Shown: positions 1 to 13,000, counted from the first letter of the stretch. The stretch is 64,000 bases of DNA from Rheinheimera pacifica (GCF_024809855.1 NZ_JANUEM010000002.1:372001-436000); one strand, 5' to 3'. Program-made: numbers and translations. The notes: generated from the sequence alone by a model not told the origin.

Positions 1-1701
1 CGTATAGTTATACGGCAGCAACTGATAACGCAAATTCAGCCAGGGCCGCAGGGTTTCGATGGTGTCGGTATCGTGAAATACCATTTCTGGTGCGATATGT
101 TCCTGCGCATGTGGCCGGTATACCGGCTGGAACACGCCGTACTGCAGCCAGCGGATATACAGCTCTTTATCGAATTGTTCGCCACCGGCAAAGCCGCCTA
201 AATCAGAGTGGATATAGCCAAAGCCAAACAAGCCCATGCTAAGCGCCAGTTCTACCTGTGGCTTTAAACCGCCCCAGCTGCGATCAACATCTCCGGTCCA
301 GGGCACCATACCAAAGCGCTGGCTGCCTGGTGCGCCTGCCCGCATCATAATAAAAGGCCGCTGCGAGGGGAAATCACGCCGCATGCCGTTGTACACCATA
401 TCGGCCCACTGGTGGCCGTAGGCATTATGTATTTCGTTGGCCATGCCAACGGCATGCACTGTATCGTCCGGGTGTACTTCTGGTTCGCCTAAATCGCCCC
501 AAACACCAGCCACGCCTTGCTCAGCCAAGCCTTTATAAATTTGCCAGAACCAGCTTTGGCCTTGCGCGCTAAACACATCAATTAAGCCGGTATTACCAAA
601 GTAAAAATCAAAGGTTTTTGGCTTGCCATCTAAACCCGGCGCTATAGCACCGGCCGCTACCGCTTCCTGCCAGCGTTTTGAGCTGGTAAGCACAAAGGGC
701 TCGGTAACTAAAATGGTGTTAACGCCGTCGGCCTTGAGATCAGCCAGCATTTTTTCCGGTTGTGGAAAGGCGTTTTTATCCCAATCCAGGTTACCCATAT
801 GGCCCTGAATATCCGGGCCAAACCAGTATAAATCTAGCACTAAGGCATCAAGCGGCAGCTTTAACTCACGGAATTTTTGCACCACAGAGCGGGTTTCTGC
901 CTCATTGCGGTAACCAAAGCGTGAAGCATAATTACCTAAGGTCCAGCGTGCAGGTAGCGGCTGGCGGCCGGTTAAGGCGGTGTAGTTGTTGACTATTTGC
1001 GGATAAGAATCGCCAGCAACAACCACATAGCTGCTGCGGCCGCCTTCAGCGCTAAACTGCATAATGTCAGGCTCAGTGTGGCCTAAATCAGCTTCGCCTT
1101 TGGCTGAGTTATCAAACAATAACAAATACTTATTGCTCGACATAACGGCTGGCAGGCTAAAGTACATCTGGCTGGACTCTGTGCTGTAGCCATAATGGGC
1201 TTTGTTATACAGCGGGAATTTTTGCCCGCGCCGATCCATACCTAACACGCGCTGGCCGCCGCCCAGCAGTTTTTCGCTATCGCTTAGCGCAAAACGAAAG
1301 CCATGCTGTTGCGGCTGTTGTTGACGCTGCTGCTGTTGAAAATAACCTTGCTCTTCTGCCAGCAGTAATTTGCCCTGGTAGTAATAACTAAGCTGTAACG
1401 GCGCTTTATTAATTTTTACTGTTAAACTGGCCGAGCCCAGCGTTAAAGCGGCAGCGCTTTCTGTCAGGCGCAGTTGCTGCGGTTCGCTGTGCTGGCTAAT
1501 TGAAAACGACGGTAATTGCTTTACGCCTTCGCCCTGATAAAACGCTTCTACCACATCGTTTTGGTAAAATGTCAGGCTAAGCTGGCCGCTATCGGTTTGA
1601 ATAGTTAGTGTATTACCCGTAAGGCTATGTTGCTGGTACTGCGCTGCCTGTGCTGCAACAGTGCAGCACAGTGTGAATAAAACAAAGAATAACCGCTTCA
1701 T
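1..1701 (-). CDS. Glycoside hydrolase family 31 alpha-glucosidase-like protein, 3' end outside the window
   Basis: Secreted or periplasmic GH31 enzyme, probably hydrolysing alpha-linked glucose oligosaccharides. Only the first 567 residues are present; the frame is open to base 1, so the C-terminus lies outside. It begins with a signal peptide ([19 protein letters not shown]), then a beta-sandwich N-terminal region. The TIM barrel carries the GH31 signature [10 protein letters not shown] near residue 403 (likely nucleophile Asp) and GDVDRSWGG near residue 470 (likely acid/base Asp). Its ATG at 1701 lies one base after the amylase stop, and its GGAG ribosome site sits inside the last amylase codons, so the two genes are translationally coupled. 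Exact specificity (alpha-glucosidase, alpha-xylosidase, oligosaccharide 4-glucosyltransferase) cannot be read from the sequence. Confidence 0.88.
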   Translation of the reverse strand, partial: MKRLFFVLFTLCCTVAAQAAQYQQHSLTGNTLTIQTDSGQLSLTFYQNDVVEAFYQGEGVKQLPSFSISQHSEPQQLRLTESAAALTLGSASLTVKINKAPLQLSYYYQGKLLLAEEQGYFQQQQRQQQPQQHGFRFALSDSEKLLGGGQRVLGMDRRGQKFPLYNKAHYGYSTESSQMYFSLPAVMSSNKYLLLFDNSAKGEADLGHTEPDIMQFSAEGGRSSYVVVAGDSYPQIVNNYTALTGRQPLPARWTLGNYASRFGYRNEAETRSVVQKFRELKLPLDALVLDLYWFGPDIQGHMGNLDWDKNAFPQPEKMLADLKADGVNTILVTEPFVLTSSKRWQEAVAAGAIAPGLDGKPKTFDFYFGNTGLIDVFSAQGQSWFWQIYKGLAEQGVAGVWGDLGEPEVHPDDTVHAVGMANEIHNAYGHQWADMVYNGMRRDFPSQRPFIMMRAGAPGSQRFGMVPWTGDVDRSWGGLKPQVELALSMGLFGFGYIHSDLGGFAGGEQFDKELYIRWLQYGVFQPVYRPHAQEHIAPEMVFHDTDTIETLRPWLNLRYQLLPYNYT

Positions 1702-1702
1702 A

Positions 1703-3607
1703 TTAAAGCTCCAGAATAACCGATGCCAGCGGAGCCAGTTGCAACGCCACTGTTCCCGTGCCGTTTGCTACCTGCAGGCTGTATTGTGTATTGGTTAACT
1801 TGTCGGTTAACGGGTATTGGCCATCGGTTAGCTGCCATTTTGCAATTAGTTCTGTGGGTACGGTTAAGCCAAAACTTACGTCATTATCGCTGTTAAAGTG
1901 GCTGACAATCAGCAGTTTTTGCTTATCGTTATAGCGGACAAACGCCAGTTGTTGTTCGCTGTAGGCTGTGCCTGCTGCCAGGTTGGCACTATGCAGCTCG
2001 GTGTAATCACCCATTAGCGCCGGTGCGTTGGCGGTAAAACTAAGCAGGGTTTTATAAAAATTATGCAGCGCCAGCTCGTTGGCACTTAAGCCTGCGCCAT
2101 CAAACTTGCCGCCGTTCATCCAGCGCTGGTGGTGCGGTACGCCCCAGTAATCAAAAATGGTAGTGCGGCTGGCTTTACCAAAACCGGCATCTGCAGCACC
2201 CGGCTCGCCAACGTCCTGACCAAAGTACAGCATGGTGGGCGATGTACTGATCGTTGCGGAGACTACCATAGCAGGCATGCCTTTGCGGGCATCACCGGCA
2301 AACTCCGGGCTGGCAATACGCTGCTCGTCGTGGTTTTCTAAAAAGTGCAGCATATGGTGTTCAATATCGGCCATGCGCTGCTGGGTTTCTATCAGGGCAG
2401 AAGTAGGGCCTTTACCCTGCATCACCAGTTTTAAGCTATCGTAAAACTCTACTTTGTCGTACAGGTAATCCATTTTACCTAAGCGGATATAGTCGCGGTA
2501 TAAATGTGGCTGGTACACCTCGGCCAGCAAAAAGGCTTCGGGGTTTTTGTGTTTTATATGCGAGTTTAAATAACTCCAGAATTCTACCGGTACCATTTCA
2601 GCCATATCATAGCGAAAACCATCTACGCCTTTATCCAGCCAGTACTGCGTAATATCACGAAATTTATGCCAGGAGTCGGGTACGTCTTTACCCTGCCAAA
2701 AGGTGTAATGTGCCTGCCAATCTTTGTCAGCGTAATCGGCCGGTAGTTTATCAAAGTCGTAGCTGCCGTCCGGGCGTACGCCATAGTTAATTTTTACTGT
2801 TTCGTACCAGTCATCAAAATCTGGCTGCGCTGCACGCGAGCCATTGCCGGTCCACTTAGCCGGTGTTTCATTAAACCTGCCATCGGCTGCAGGGTGGGCT
2901 TCGCCGCCCAGTACTTTATAACTGGCAGGAAAGGCCGGTACACTAAAAGGCTGGCCCGGTACATAGTAAAAGTTATTGTCGCGGGCATATTCCACGCTGG
3001 TGTCATCATTGGCACCAAAATCAGTAACACCTGCCGGGTTTGATAATGACTGGTAAGCGCGTGCCACATGGTTAGGTACGATATCAATCAGCACTTTCAT
3101 ATCATGCTGGTGTGTGCGTTTAATTAAGGCTTCAAACTCGGCTAAACGGTTAGCCGGATCGGTGGCTAAATCGGGGTTAACGTTGTAGTAGTCTTTTACT
3201 GCGTAGGGTGAACCGGCGCGGCCTTTAATTACGTCAGGGTCGTCATGGCTAATGCCATAAGCGCTGTAGTCACGCACCAAAGCATGGTGTGGTACACCGG
3301 TATACCAGATATGGCTGGTACCCATAGCTTTAATGGCGCTGAGGGCTTCTGGCGTAAAGTCGGCAAATTTGCCCACACCGTTTTGCTCCAGCGTACCCCA
3401 GGGGGCATTAGTGGTGTTCTGGTTACCAAATAAACGGGTGAATACCTGATACACCACCACTTTATGTTCAGCAGTATTCAGCATAGTGGCATTATGCTCT
3501 GTGGGTTCTGCCTTAACAGGCGTGGCTTGTTCCTGTGTTTTGCCGCCGCAGGCCAGCAGCATGCTGCCAGCAAGGCTTAGCAGCAGAATAGTGGCTGTTT
3601 TGTTCAT
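1703..3607 (-). CDS. GH13 alpha-amylase family lipoprotein
   Basis: 634 residues. The N-terminus is a lipoprotein signal with lipobox LLAC (Cys about residue 20), so the enzyme is probably anchored in the outer or inner membrane. The GH13 barrel follows, with conserved region [10 protein letters not shown] (nucleophile Asp near 333), region III AEVYQP (acid/base Glu near 363) and region IV ENHDEQR (transition-state Asp near 427). A C-terminal beta domain completes it. It should cleave alpha-1,4-glucans such as starch or maltodextrin, feeding the GH31 enzyme encoded directly downstream. The ATG has AGGG nearby in the upstream sequence. A perfect palindrome about 75 bases upstream is a likely operator. 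Exact product specificity is not visible. Confidence 0.92.
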   Translation of the reverse strand: MNKTATILLLSLAGSMLLACGGKTQEQATPVKAEPTEHNATMLNTAEHKVVVYQVFTRLFGNQNTTNAPWGTLEQNGVGKFADFTPEALSAIKAMGTSHIWYTGVPHHALVRDYSAYGISHDDPDVIKGRAGSPYAVKDYYNVNPDLATDPANRLAEFEALIKRTHQHDMKVLIDIVPNHVARAYQSLSNPAGVTDFGANDDTSVEYARDNNFYYVPGQPFSVPAFPASYKVLGGEAHPAADGRFNETPAKWTGNGSRAAQPDFDDWYETVKINYGVRPDGSYDFDKLPADYADKDWQAHYTFWQGKDVPDSWHKFRDITQYWLDKGVDGFRYDMAEMVPVEFWSYLNSHIKHKNPEAFLLAEVYQPHLYRDYIRLGKMDYLYDKVEFYDSLKLVMQGKGPTSALIETQQRMADIEHHMLHFLENHDEQRIASPEFAGDARKGMPAMVVSATISTSPTMLYFGQDVGEPGAADAGFGKASRTTIFDYWGVPHHQRWMNGGKFDGAGLSANELALHNFYKTLLSFTANAPALMGDYTELHSANLAAGTAYSEQQLAFVRYNDKQKLLIVSHFNSDNDVSFGLTVPTELIAKWQLTDGQYPLTDKLTNTQYSLQVANGTGTVALQLAPLASVILEL

Positions 3608-3680
3608 CTGTCTACCCTGTATTGTTCTATTTGTGCTGTAAAGTAACCGAGTGTATTACAGCTGGCTTGCCTTTTTATGG

Positions 3681-3694
3681 TGCATACGTATGCA
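3681..3694. promoter_or_regulatory. 14-bp perfect palindrome, candidate LacI-family operator
   Basis: TGCATACGTATGCA is fully palindromic with a central CG step, the usual shape of LacI-family operators that control glucan-utilisation genes in Alteromonadales. It lies between the divergent amylase (start 3607) and chemoreceptor (start 3806). No regulator gene is in the window, so the assignment is inferred from shape and position. Confidence 0.45.
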
Positions 3695-3805
3695 GGCATG
3701 GCTAAACGGCTTATAAACTAAGGTCGCATCCTGCTTTCTTTCCACATTGTTTACACTATGCTGTAACAGAATCAACTTGTTATCGCTATTTTGCGGAGCC
3801 TGCCT

Positions 3806-5485
3806 ATGTTTAACTTTAAGCTGAAAAATAAAATGCTGCTGTTGGCGGTTTTGCCAATAGTAACAGTGGTATTAGCGCTGATGCTGCTGATATACAGCCA
3901 GATGCGCGCTATGGGGGAAGCAGAAGTTGTGCAGTTTCGCGCTGATATGATGCACGAAAAACAAAATGCACTGGAGCATCATGTTGCTATAGCCATAACT
4001 GCAGTGGCACCGTACTTTAGCGGTGGTGAGCCGTCGGCAGAACAGCTGGATACTGCCAAGGCAGTGATCCGCGCCATGAAGTTCAGCGATGATGGTTATA
4101 TGTTTGTGTACGATTTAGCTGGCGTAAATATAGTGCACGGCTCTAATGCCGCGCTGGAAGGGCGTAACCTGATCGAGTTAAAAGATCCTAACGGTGTACT
4201 GCTGATCCGCGATTTAATTGAGGCCGGTAAAAAAGGCGGTGGCTTTGTTACCTATATGTGGGATGAGAAAACCCGCGGTGGCTTAACGCCCAAGCTGGGC
4301 TATGCCGCACCCATGTATAATAACCGCTGGGTTTTAGGTTCGGGCTTTTATATCGACGATATTGACCGGCGCGTGGCAGAGCAGGAAAGGCAAATCAGCG
4401 AGCGTATCCGTAATACCCTGCTGCTAATCACCGGTGGCGCCATAGTGATGCTGGTGCTGGTGGTATTACTGGCATTATTTGTGGCAAATTTAGTGGTGTC
4501 GCCACTGCAAAAAGCCTCAGCAGCATTAATTAACATTGGCCAGGGCGAGGGCGATTTAACCCAGCGGCTGCAGGTAGAAACGTCCGATGAAGTAGGCGAA
4601 GTAGCGCGTGGCTTTAATGAGTTTGCGCAGAAAATCCAGCAACTGGTTAATGAGGTAAAACAAGCGGTACTGGCACTGAGCCATTCTGCTTCTACCATGC
4701 AGCAAATTGTGCGTTTAACTGATCAGGATGCGGGCCGGCAAAAGGCTGAAACCACTCAGGTTGCAGCAGCAGTGTACCAAATGTCTACCGCCGTGCAGGA
4801 AGTGGCCGGTAGTGCCGGTTTAGCTGCCAGTGCGGCGCAGGAGGCCGACAAAGAAGCCGTTGGCGGCCAGCAAAGTGTGTCGCTTACCATCAGTTCAATT
4901 AATAAGCTGGCAGATGACGTAAACCGCGCCGGTGATGCTATTGAAAAACTGGGCGCTAATGCTGATCAGATAGGGTCGGTGGTGAATGTTATCCGCGGCA
5001 TTGCCGAGCAAACTAACCTGCTGGCGTTAAACGCCGCAATAGAAGCTGCCCGTGCCGGTGAGCAGGGCCGTGGCTTTGCCGTAGTAGCAGACGAAGTACG
5101 TACACTGGCAACCCGCACGCAGCAAAGCACTAATGAAATTCAGCAAATGATTGATCTGTTTCAGCAGGGCACCCGCGATGCCGTGCAGGTAATGCAGCGT
5201 GGTAAAGAGCAATCGCTGCAAACAGTAGCTCAGGCCGATAAAGCCAGCGAGTCGCTGCAAACTATTACTAAATCGGTGAGCACCATTACCCAGATGAATA
5301 TTCAGATTGCCACCGCAGCCGAGCAACAAACGGCAGTGGCAACTGATATCAGCCGCAGTATTCATGAAATTGCCCAGTTGGCTGATCAGGCTGCAAATAA
5401 TGCCTCTGAGCTGGCAAAATCGACCGACGAGCTGGGTACTATTGAGCAACGCCTTAGTGCCCTGGTACAGCGGTTCCGGGTTTAA
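3806..5485 (+). CDS. Methyl-accepting chemotaxis protein with single Cache sensor
   Basis: Transmembrane chemoreceptor of 559 residues from ATG 3806. I prefer this ATG over an upstream in-frame TTG (3791) because GGAG sits 7 bases before it. Order of parts: TM1 (about 8-30), a periplasmic single-Cache-2-like domain containing [10 protein letters not shown] and GGGFVTYMW (about 40-190), TM2 (about 200-222), HAMP, then the long methyl-accepting coiled coil. The signalling tip [19 protein letters not shown] is near residues 400-420 and matches the universal MCP hairpin. It passes ligand occupancy to CheA/CheW. Sensors of this type often bind small organic acids; the ligand here is unknown. No C-terminal CheR-tethering pentapeptide is evident. 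Confidence 0.93.
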   Translation: MFNFKLKNKMLLLAVLPIVTVVLALMLLIYSQMRAMGEAEVVQFRADMMHEKQNALEHHVAIAITAVAPYFSGGEPSAEQLDTAKAVIRAMKFSDDGYMFVYDLAGVNIVHGSNAALEGRNLIELKDPNGVLLIRDLIEAGKKGGGFVTYMWDEKTRGGLTPKLGYAAPMYNNRWVLGSGFYIDDIDRRVAEQERQISERIRNTLLLITGGAIVMLVLVVLLALFVANLVVSPLQKASAALINIGQGEGDLTQRLQVETSDEVGEVARGFNEFAQKIQQLVNEVKQAVLALSHSASTMQQIVRLTDQDAGRQKAETTQVAAAVYQMSTAVQEVAGSAGLAASAAQEADKEAVGGQQSVSLTISSINKLADDVNRAGDAIEKLGANADQIGSVVNVIRGIAEQTNLLALNAAIEAARAGEQGRGFAVVADEVRTLATRTQQSTNEIQQMIDLFQQGTRDAVQVMQRGKEQSLQTVAQADKASESLQTITKSVSTITQMNIQIATAAEQQTAVATDISRSIHEIAQLADQAANNASELAKSTDELGTIEQRLSALVQRFRV

Positions 5486-6371
5486 CTGCAGGTATTGTAT
5501 GCGCCGGTGCGGGCCGTTCAGCCAGTGGCCGGCGCACAAACCAACGGCCAAGGTGCCACAGCAGCCACAATGACAACAGTGGAAACACCAGAGTTTGCAG
5601 GCTGTACACTACAATTAGCTGAATCAGCTTTTCTACCATATTGTCGGAAAAGCTTTTAACCGCCGCAAACATATCGTTAGCCTGCGCGGCCATTTGCTTC
5701 AACCAGCTTAATGAACCTTCATTACCGCTTTGCAGCGGCTGATCTACCCGTTGTAAAGCCGCTGTTTCACCGCTAAGGGCAGCCTCTGCGGCAATACGCT
5801 GTGGTTCCAGTACCCAGTCTGACAATTCAGCCACGCCAAAAGCAGCCAACGGTACACCAATGCGGATAACCAGTAACAGGGCAATAAAAATACGTAACAG
5901 GTAGGTAGCGGTGCTGCGCCAGGCAGGCGGGCCCAGCAATAACATAACGGCCGACAGCAGAATGCCGGTGCCAAACAACGGCAGGGCCGCCAGTTTGCCA
6001 AATTCCAGCAAAAACAGCTGCAGGCCAATAGATGTCATGGCCAGTACCATTAAATCAGAATAGCGTACCGCCATATCCTGCAGCGGTTTTAACAACTGGC
6101 CGGGCTTTATACTGGCCACGCCAACACCAACCTGAGCTTCTGATACAAAAGCAATACCGCGGTCAATTAAGCGGGCAGTGGCAAAAGAGGCACTGCTAAG
6201 CATTAAGCTGCGTTGCAGGGCGCTATTTGCTCTGTCATCCAGCGGTGACAGCGCAGGGTTTAACAGCCGTTGTTGCAATATACCGCTATAAATACCGGCA
6301 GAAAGTGCCAGCAGAAGCAGTAACAACGCAAATAAACGTTGAGCAGGGCTAAGCGTGGTGAGTTGTTTCAT
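5454..6371 (-). CDS. Hypothetical multi-pass membrane protein
   Basis: 305 residues, not recognised. It has an N-terminal hydrophobic segment ([20 protein letters not shown]), a soluble stretch, a central block of two to three hydrophobic helices (about 110-190), an amphipathic segment (about 190-240) and a last TM ([21 protein letters not shown]) before a basic Pro-rich tail. Its 3' end overlaps the chemoreceptor 3' end by 32 bases on the opposite strand, so the C-terminal residues of both are read from the same DNA. The ATG has a GGAGGC-like site just upstream on the minus strand. The codon pattern is like its neighbours. No function is proposed. Confidence 0.75.
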   Translation of the reverse strand: MKQLTTLSPAQRLFALLLLLLALSAGIYSGILQQRLLNPALSPLDDRANSALQRSLMLSSASFATARLIDRGIAFVSEAQVGVGVASIKPGQLLKPLQDMAVRYSDLMVLAMTSIGLQLFLLEFGKLAALPLFGTGILLSAVMLLLGPPAWRSTATYLLRIFIALLLVIRIGVPLAAFGVAELSDWVLEPQRIAAEAALSGETAALQRVDQPLQSGNEGSLSWLKQMAAQANDMFAAVKSFSDNMVEKLIQLIVVYSLQTLVFPLLSLWLLWHLGRWFVRRPLAERPAPAHTIPAVKPGTAVPGH

Positions 6372-6459
6372 GGCAGCCTCCGGTTAACAGCATGGCGGGC
6401 GCCTGCTTAAGCCAGTATTAACCATTTTGCTGTTTGGTAATAGTATTGCAGGTAAAGTA

Positions 6460-6479
6460 AAGGCGCCCTGAGGCGCCTT
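6460..6479 (-). terminator. Rho-independent terminator of the giant surface-protein gene
   Basis: A perfect 8-bp stem (AAGGCGCC / GGCGCCTT) with a 4-base loop lies 6 bases past the stop codon. On the minus strand it is followed by a T-rich stretch (TACTTTACC). The 113 bases between the two minus-strand genes hold nothing else that I recognise. Confidence 0.7.
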
Positions 6480-6484
6480 ACGGT

Positions 6485-7087
6485 TTAAAACGAGTAACTG
6501 ACACCAAGCATAATATTGTCGGCTTTATTACCTTCCAGGTGGTAGCGGTTAAATACCGCCTGTAAGGCGATGTGCTCGTCCAGTGCATAACTGGCACCAA
6601 GCGCCCAGTAGATGTCGGTGTCGCTGGTTTTATAGCGGATCAGGTTATCACCGGCGGTGCTGTTGGTTTCGCTGTTCCAGGCGAATACACCGGCCTGCAC
6701 AGTAGCTGACCAGCCAGCATGCTGCCATACGTGATAAGACAAGCCGCTACGTACACCTTTTGCCAGCATAGGGCCAATGTCTGATACTGCTTTATGAAAC
6801 GCTTCCGGGGTCAGTGTTTCACCGCGCATGCTGACACTGGCGTCGCCTAAGTCAACATAGTGTGCCTGTACTGCCAGCCGGGGCGTAAAATAATAGCTCA
6901 GCCCCAGCGCCCAGCTTTTCCCGCTGTCATCATATTGCAGTAACTCTGCGTTTGCAGGTAGCTGGGCAAGGATTTCTGCAGTTGACTGCTTAGTTGTGCT
7001 TTTACCAAACATAGCATCAAGCGACCAGTTTGCCTGAGTGTTAAAACTTAGCAGAGCGGCTAACAGCAACACGGGCTTTTGCAGCAT
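6485..7087 (-). other. In-frame C-terminal outer-membrane beta-barrel module with its own signal-peptide-like start
   Basis: Right after the anchor's GRRRK the frame reads ATG (7087) and then a textbook signal peptide (MLQKPVLLLAALLSFNTQA), followed by about 180 residues of alternating beta strands ending in GVSYSF, the terminal-aromatic signature of outer-membrane barrels. The size fits an 8-stranded OmpA/OmpW-like barrel. It is either a fused domain of the giant protein or a separate gene whose upstream stop was lost. The GGCGGCG stretch before the ATG is only a weak ribosome site, so independent translation is possible but not shown. Confidence 0.65.
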
Positions 7088-10000
7088 TTTGCGCCGCCGG
7101 CCCAGTGCCAGCCCGGCCAGTAATAACAGTGGCCAGCCATTTAGCACACCACCAGACGATTTATTTACCACTGTAATAACCTCATATGCTGTTATTGATA
7201 TTGTCACTGTGCCATTAACACTGCCGCCACGCTGATCGCTTACTGTAAAACTAACGGTATCAGTACCGCTATAGCCTGCTTGCGGGGTGTAGCGCAGGGT
7301 TTGCGCTGCAGTGATTGTTACACTGCCGTTTTGCGCGCTGGCACTGCTGATAATCAGTGTGTCGCCATCCGGATCACTGGCATTGGCCAGCACATCAATG
7401 TCAACCGGTGTTTTATCATTAGTGCTGGCTGTTGCATTGCTTACCAGCGGCGGCCTGTTGTAGTACACCTCCACTGTAACAGTGGCGCTGGCGCTGCCGT
7501 TATTACCGTCGCTGATTCCATAGCTAAGGGTGTCAGTACCAATAAAGTCCTGCGCCGGGGTATACAGCAATGTCTGGCCATCATCACTGATGCTTACGCT
7601 ACCAAATGCTGCTGCTGCCTGATTAATGCTCAGTGTATCGCCATCCGGATCGGTGTCATTTTGCAACACTTCCAGAGTATGGCTTTGGTTCCATTGTACG
7701 GAGTAGTTATCGTCTGTAGCTATTGGCAACTGGTTACCATTTAGCACAACGGCAACACCACCCGGGTCAACAATAGTGCCGTTAGCTAAACCGTCGGCAT
7801 CGTTCGGGCCGCCATCTTCAATGGTCAGCTGAATACACCAGTGGCCGGCTGTTAAACCCGGTTGCCAGTTGCTGCCGCCAGGCGGTGGGCAGAAGCCCGG
7901 TTCGCCGGCAGTACTGAACAACTGGTTGCGCTCGTTTTGTACAAAGTTAGTCCAGCCGTTGGCAGGCGTAAACTTACGGTAAACTGCGTTTTGTGGCACA
8001 GGTTGCCGCTGTGGTAACACCAGTGCATAGCTCGCACCGGCAGTTGGCAGGTTGCGCAGAATAAAGTCAAAGGTGCCGCCAATATTAGTGGCCTGCATGT
8101 CTGGTTCCAGCCATTGCATATCAGCACCGGTTAACTGAATGCCGCCGGTATTGCTAAGCGCCGCGGTAGCACCTTTACGCAGGCAGATACCCGGTTCACC
8201 TTCAGCTACAAACTGGGTTACAGTTATCAGTTGCTCTGGCATTACGTTACAGTCAAAGCCTGGGTCCAGATAATCCGGAATACCATTGCCGTTGCTGTCA
8301 CCCAAACCTTCTACATTGTCCGGGATCAGGTTGTTGTTGCTGTCGCTGCCATCCAGCACCGGCAACACATCCTGTACCAGCAGGTATACTTCGGCGGTAT
8401 AGCTTAGTGGTTCTGCTGCATTATCTGTTGCGGTTAGCGCTATCTGATAAACACCACTGCTCAGGTTTGCCGGGTTAAATACAAACTGCGATATATCGTT
8501 TGAAATATTGGTCAGTGCTGCGTCAGCCTGCCATTGCAGGCTAACTGTATCACCAGGGTTTGGATCAGTAACCTGTGCGGCAACAGTAACGTCACCGGCA
8601 GTTTTGCCCACGGTCAGCCGGATTTGATTTTGCTGCTGTGCTTCCAGCATAACCACAGGAGCCAGATTAGCTTCTGTCGCCGTAATGGTTGTGCTGGCAT
8701 TGGCGCCCAGGTTCAGGCTGTTGCTAAGCGTAACAACAATATCTTTTTCTGCCTGGGTAGTTAAATCAGCGAAGATATCGAAGCTGATGCTGGCACGCAG
8801 GCCGGAGCTTATTTGTACTGAACCGGCAGCCAGATTATGTTCTGTCACTGCGCTGGCTGAGCCACTCACACTGTAAGCAACCTCAAGCGGATAAGCCGGA
8901 GCCGGGCCATTTAGAATAACCTCAATGGTAACGGTGCTGTTGTTAATAACCGTTTGCGGCTTGCTTAGTGACACCAGAGGATTAATTTGCAGTAGCTGGG
9001 TTACAGTGCTGCTAACGCCGTTGGCATCAGTTGCCCGCCAGTATAATTCATGGCGGCCTGACGCAAACAGCGGCGAGCCGTTAACTAACGATACTGCCAG
9101 CCGGTTACCTGAGCTATCAACTGCCGTCGCCACACCCACATTTACTTTGGTAAACAGGCCGCTGGCATTAACAATTAAATCATCCGGTGCTGTAATTACC
9201 GGCGCATCAGGGTTACTGCCGTCTATTTGCAGGGTAACTTTTGCCTGATCACTAAATTCACCGTCAGTAATGCTGTAGCTAAAGGTGGCTGTACCACTGA
9301 AGTTTTCCGGCGCGTTAAATTGCAGTTTATTAGCCTGAATACTCACCAGGCCAATACTGGCTTTGGCAGCGGTAATGGTTAAGGTATCGCCATCCGGGTC
9401 AGTATCATTTGCCAGTACATCCAACAGGTAAGTATGGTTGCTGCTAAATGGCAGGGTGAAATTATCATCTACCGCTACCGGAGCTGCATTAACGTTAATC
9501 ACTTCCAGGTTAAAGGCATCCAGGCTGGCAGTATATTCGCCATCAGACACACTGATCACAATACCGCTGGTAGTGCCCACATGCTCTTTCGCTGGAGTAC
9601 CGGTTAGTGCGCCTGTAGCAGTATCAAAACTTGCCCAGGTAGGTTTGTTTTCAATACTGAAGGTCAGCGTATCGCCGTCCGGATCCGAGGCAGTTGGCAC
9701 AAAACTGTAGGCTTCATCTTCATTGACGCTGGTCAACGGTGTACCACTGATTACCGGGGTTTCATTTACATTGATAACTTCAATGCTAAATGCCGCCAGC
9801 GAAGCGCTGTACTCGCCGTCAGATACGCTAATTACAATACCGCTGGTAGTGCCCACATGCTCTTTCACCGGAGTACCGGTTAGTGCGCCTGTAGCAGTAT
9901 CAAAGCTGGCCCAGACAGGTTTGTTTTCAATACTGAAGGTCAGCGTATCGCCATCCGCATCTGTGACGGTGGGCACAAAGCTGTAGGCTTCATCCTGATT

Positions 10001-13000
10001 AACAGACGTAAGAGGTGTTCCGCTTATTTCCGGAGCGTCATTTACTGCAGTCACTTCAATGCTAAATGCTGCCAGCGAAGCACTAAGCTCGCCGTCACTC
10101 ACACTGATAACAATACCTGTAGTTGTACCTACATCATCCCGTGTTGGTGTGCCACTTAGTTCGCCAGTCGTTGTACTAAAGCTGGCCCAGGCTGGTTTGT
10201 TGCTAATGCTAAAAGTCAGGCTATCGTTTTCAGCATCAGTAGCAACCGGGGTAAACAGGTAAGCGTTGCCACGGGATACCTGAGTTTGCGGTGTTCCGCT
10301 AATCTCTGGTGCACTGTTCAACGTAATGCTGTTTGACGCCGCAGAAGCTACGCTGACACCTGCGGAGTTAGTGGCAGTAACAGTGAAGGTGTAGGCTTTA
10401 CCTCCAGTTAAACCGGTTATGGTTATTGGAGAGCCGTTACCTGATACCGACAGATTATCCGGAGTGGATGTCACGGTATATGAGGTTATGTCGCTACCGC
10501 CGGTAAAAGCTGGTGCGCTAAAGGTTATGCTGGCTTCTGTGCCTGACAATGGCGTGGCTGTGCCTATTGTTGGTGCTCCAGGTACAACGGCTGTAACACT
10601 AAAGCTGCGGCTAATTTGCGGCGCGGCTAAATAAGCAGCATCGCCCGGTTGATCGGCGTTGATAGTACAGGTGCCGATAGTCACAAAAGCTAAGGTGCCG
10701 CTACTGCTAACACTGCACACATCAGTGGTAGATGAACTAAACGTTACTGCTAACCCAGAGCTTGCTGTTGCCGTCAGAGTTGGGGCACTACCGAAAGCCT
10801 GAGAGCCGGGATCGGCGAAGGTAATACTCTGGTTAGCTACCGGAACTACAGCACTTGATGGTGCAGAAGGGGCGCTGTTACCTGCCGAGTTGACGGCTAC
10901 TGCAGTAAAAGTGTAGCTGGTGCCATTCGTTAAGCCGCTAACCGTGATAGGCGAGCTGCTACCGCTGGCTGTCAGGCCGCCCGGAGAAGACGTAATAATA
11001 TAGTTAGTTATTGGCACACCACCGTTAAATGTGGGGGCTACAAAAGTAACTGCAGCTGTAGTATCACCTATAGTTGCAGTTATTGCAGTTGGTGCACCAG
11101 GCACAACTGCATTGACATTGAATGTTTGCTCTACCTGAGGAGCAGCAGAATATGCCGCATCACCGGCTTGATCGGCCCGAATAGTACAAGAGCCTGCCGT
11201 GACAAAGTCTAAGGTTGTGCCATTCACAGTACACACGCCAGGTGTTGCGGAGCTGAAAGTAACAACATAAGCGCCACCGGCTGACGAACTTGCTACCAGT
11301 GTTGGTGTAGTACCAAAACTCTGCGCTCCGGGGTTAGCAAAGGTAATAGTCTGGTTTGTCACTGGCGTAATCTGGTTGGATGCAGGCGATGCAGCACCGG
11401 TACCAGCAGAGTTAGTTGCCGTTACGGTAAAGGTATAGGCGGTACCATTAGTTAAGCCATTAACGGTAATCGGTGAAGCTGCACCTGTACCGGTAAAGCC
11501 ACCGGGGTTAGAGGTAACAGTATAACCGGTAATATTAACGCCACCGGTATTGACTGGTGCGGCAAAAGCAACGCTTGCTGTAGTATCACCCGCAGTGGCA
11601 ACAACCGCCGTTGGTATGCCGGGCACTACCGGGTTAACTGTAAAGGTATTACTTACCTGAGCGGCTGGCAAATAACTGGCGTTACCGGCCTGATCAGCAT
11701 TAATGGTACACATACCTGCGGTAACAAAGGTTAGTGCCCCGCCGCTGGTAATAGTACACACGGCAGTCGATGCAGAGGTAAAGGTTGGCGTTAAGTTAGA
11801 GTCCGAAGTTGCCGTTAGCGTTGGTGTAGTACCAAAGTTTTGTGCACCCGGGTTATTAAAGGTAATGGTTTGAATGGCCGCCGGTGTCACGGAGTTAGAA
11901 GCTGCTGACGCGGCACCTGTTAAGCTTGAGACGTTGGTTGCAGTTACAGTAAAGGTATAAGCGACACCGTTGGTTAAGCCTGTAACAACAACAGGAGAAC
12001 CGGAACCCGTGCCGGTAAAGCCACCGGGGCTGGACGTAACGGTATAGCTGCTAATTGCCACACCACCGGTATTAACCGGCGCTGTAAAGGCAACGCTGGC
12101 CTGGGTATCACCTGCTGTTGCTACCGGGTTGGTTGGTGCAGCTGGTGCTATTGCATTGACATTAAATGTCTGTTCTACCTGAGGAGCTGCAGAATATGCC
12201 GCATCACCGGCTTGATCGGCCTGAATAGTACAAGAGCCTGCCGTAACAAAGTTTAACGTTGTGCCATTAACAGTACACACGCCAGGTGTAGCGGAGTTGA
12301 AAGTAACAACATAACCGCCACCGGCTGATGAACTTGCAACCAGTGTTGGCGTGGTACCAAAGTTTTGCGCGCCAGGGTTATTAAAGGTAATCGTTTGCGG
12401 CGCTGCCGGTGTAACGGAGTTTGATGCGGCAGATGCCACACTGGTACCTGCCGAATTAGTGGCCGTTATGGTAAAGGTATAAGCCACACCATTGGTTAAC
12501 CCGCCTACCGTAATCGGAGAGCTTGTACCGGTGCCTGTTAAGTTACCAGGGTTGGACGTAACGGTATAACCGGTAATTGCCGCGCCACCGTTATTGGCTG
12601 GTGCGGTAAATGTTACCGAAGCCTGGCCATTGCCAGCTGTAGCAGTACCAACAACAGGGGCATCTGGCACCGTAGGTATATCTACCGTATGCGCAGTACC
12701 GCCGGTATAGGCCGGGCTGGCATTGCTTGCAGCATCGGCAATATTGGTGCCTGCACGCAAATCTAGCCGTATTGCACCACTGCCGCTAATGCTATTTACC
12801 GTCACAGTATAAACCGCCCCGGAGCCAGCCACACTGGCGATGGTTCCTGCGGCATTGCCGGTTGTTGTTGTTAATGTGAAATCATCGGTAGACACTCCGG
12901 TTACCGCTTCACTGAAGCCAACCGCAAAGGTTACTGTGGTTGCATCAGGTAACGAACCGCCCTGCGGTGCAATACTGGTTACTACAGGTACAACATCATC

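Noticed and set aside
5027..5551. 174-aa minus-strand open frame over the chemoreceptor tail
   Set aside because: Antisense shadow of the conserved MCP signalling domain; codon pattern follows the real gene.
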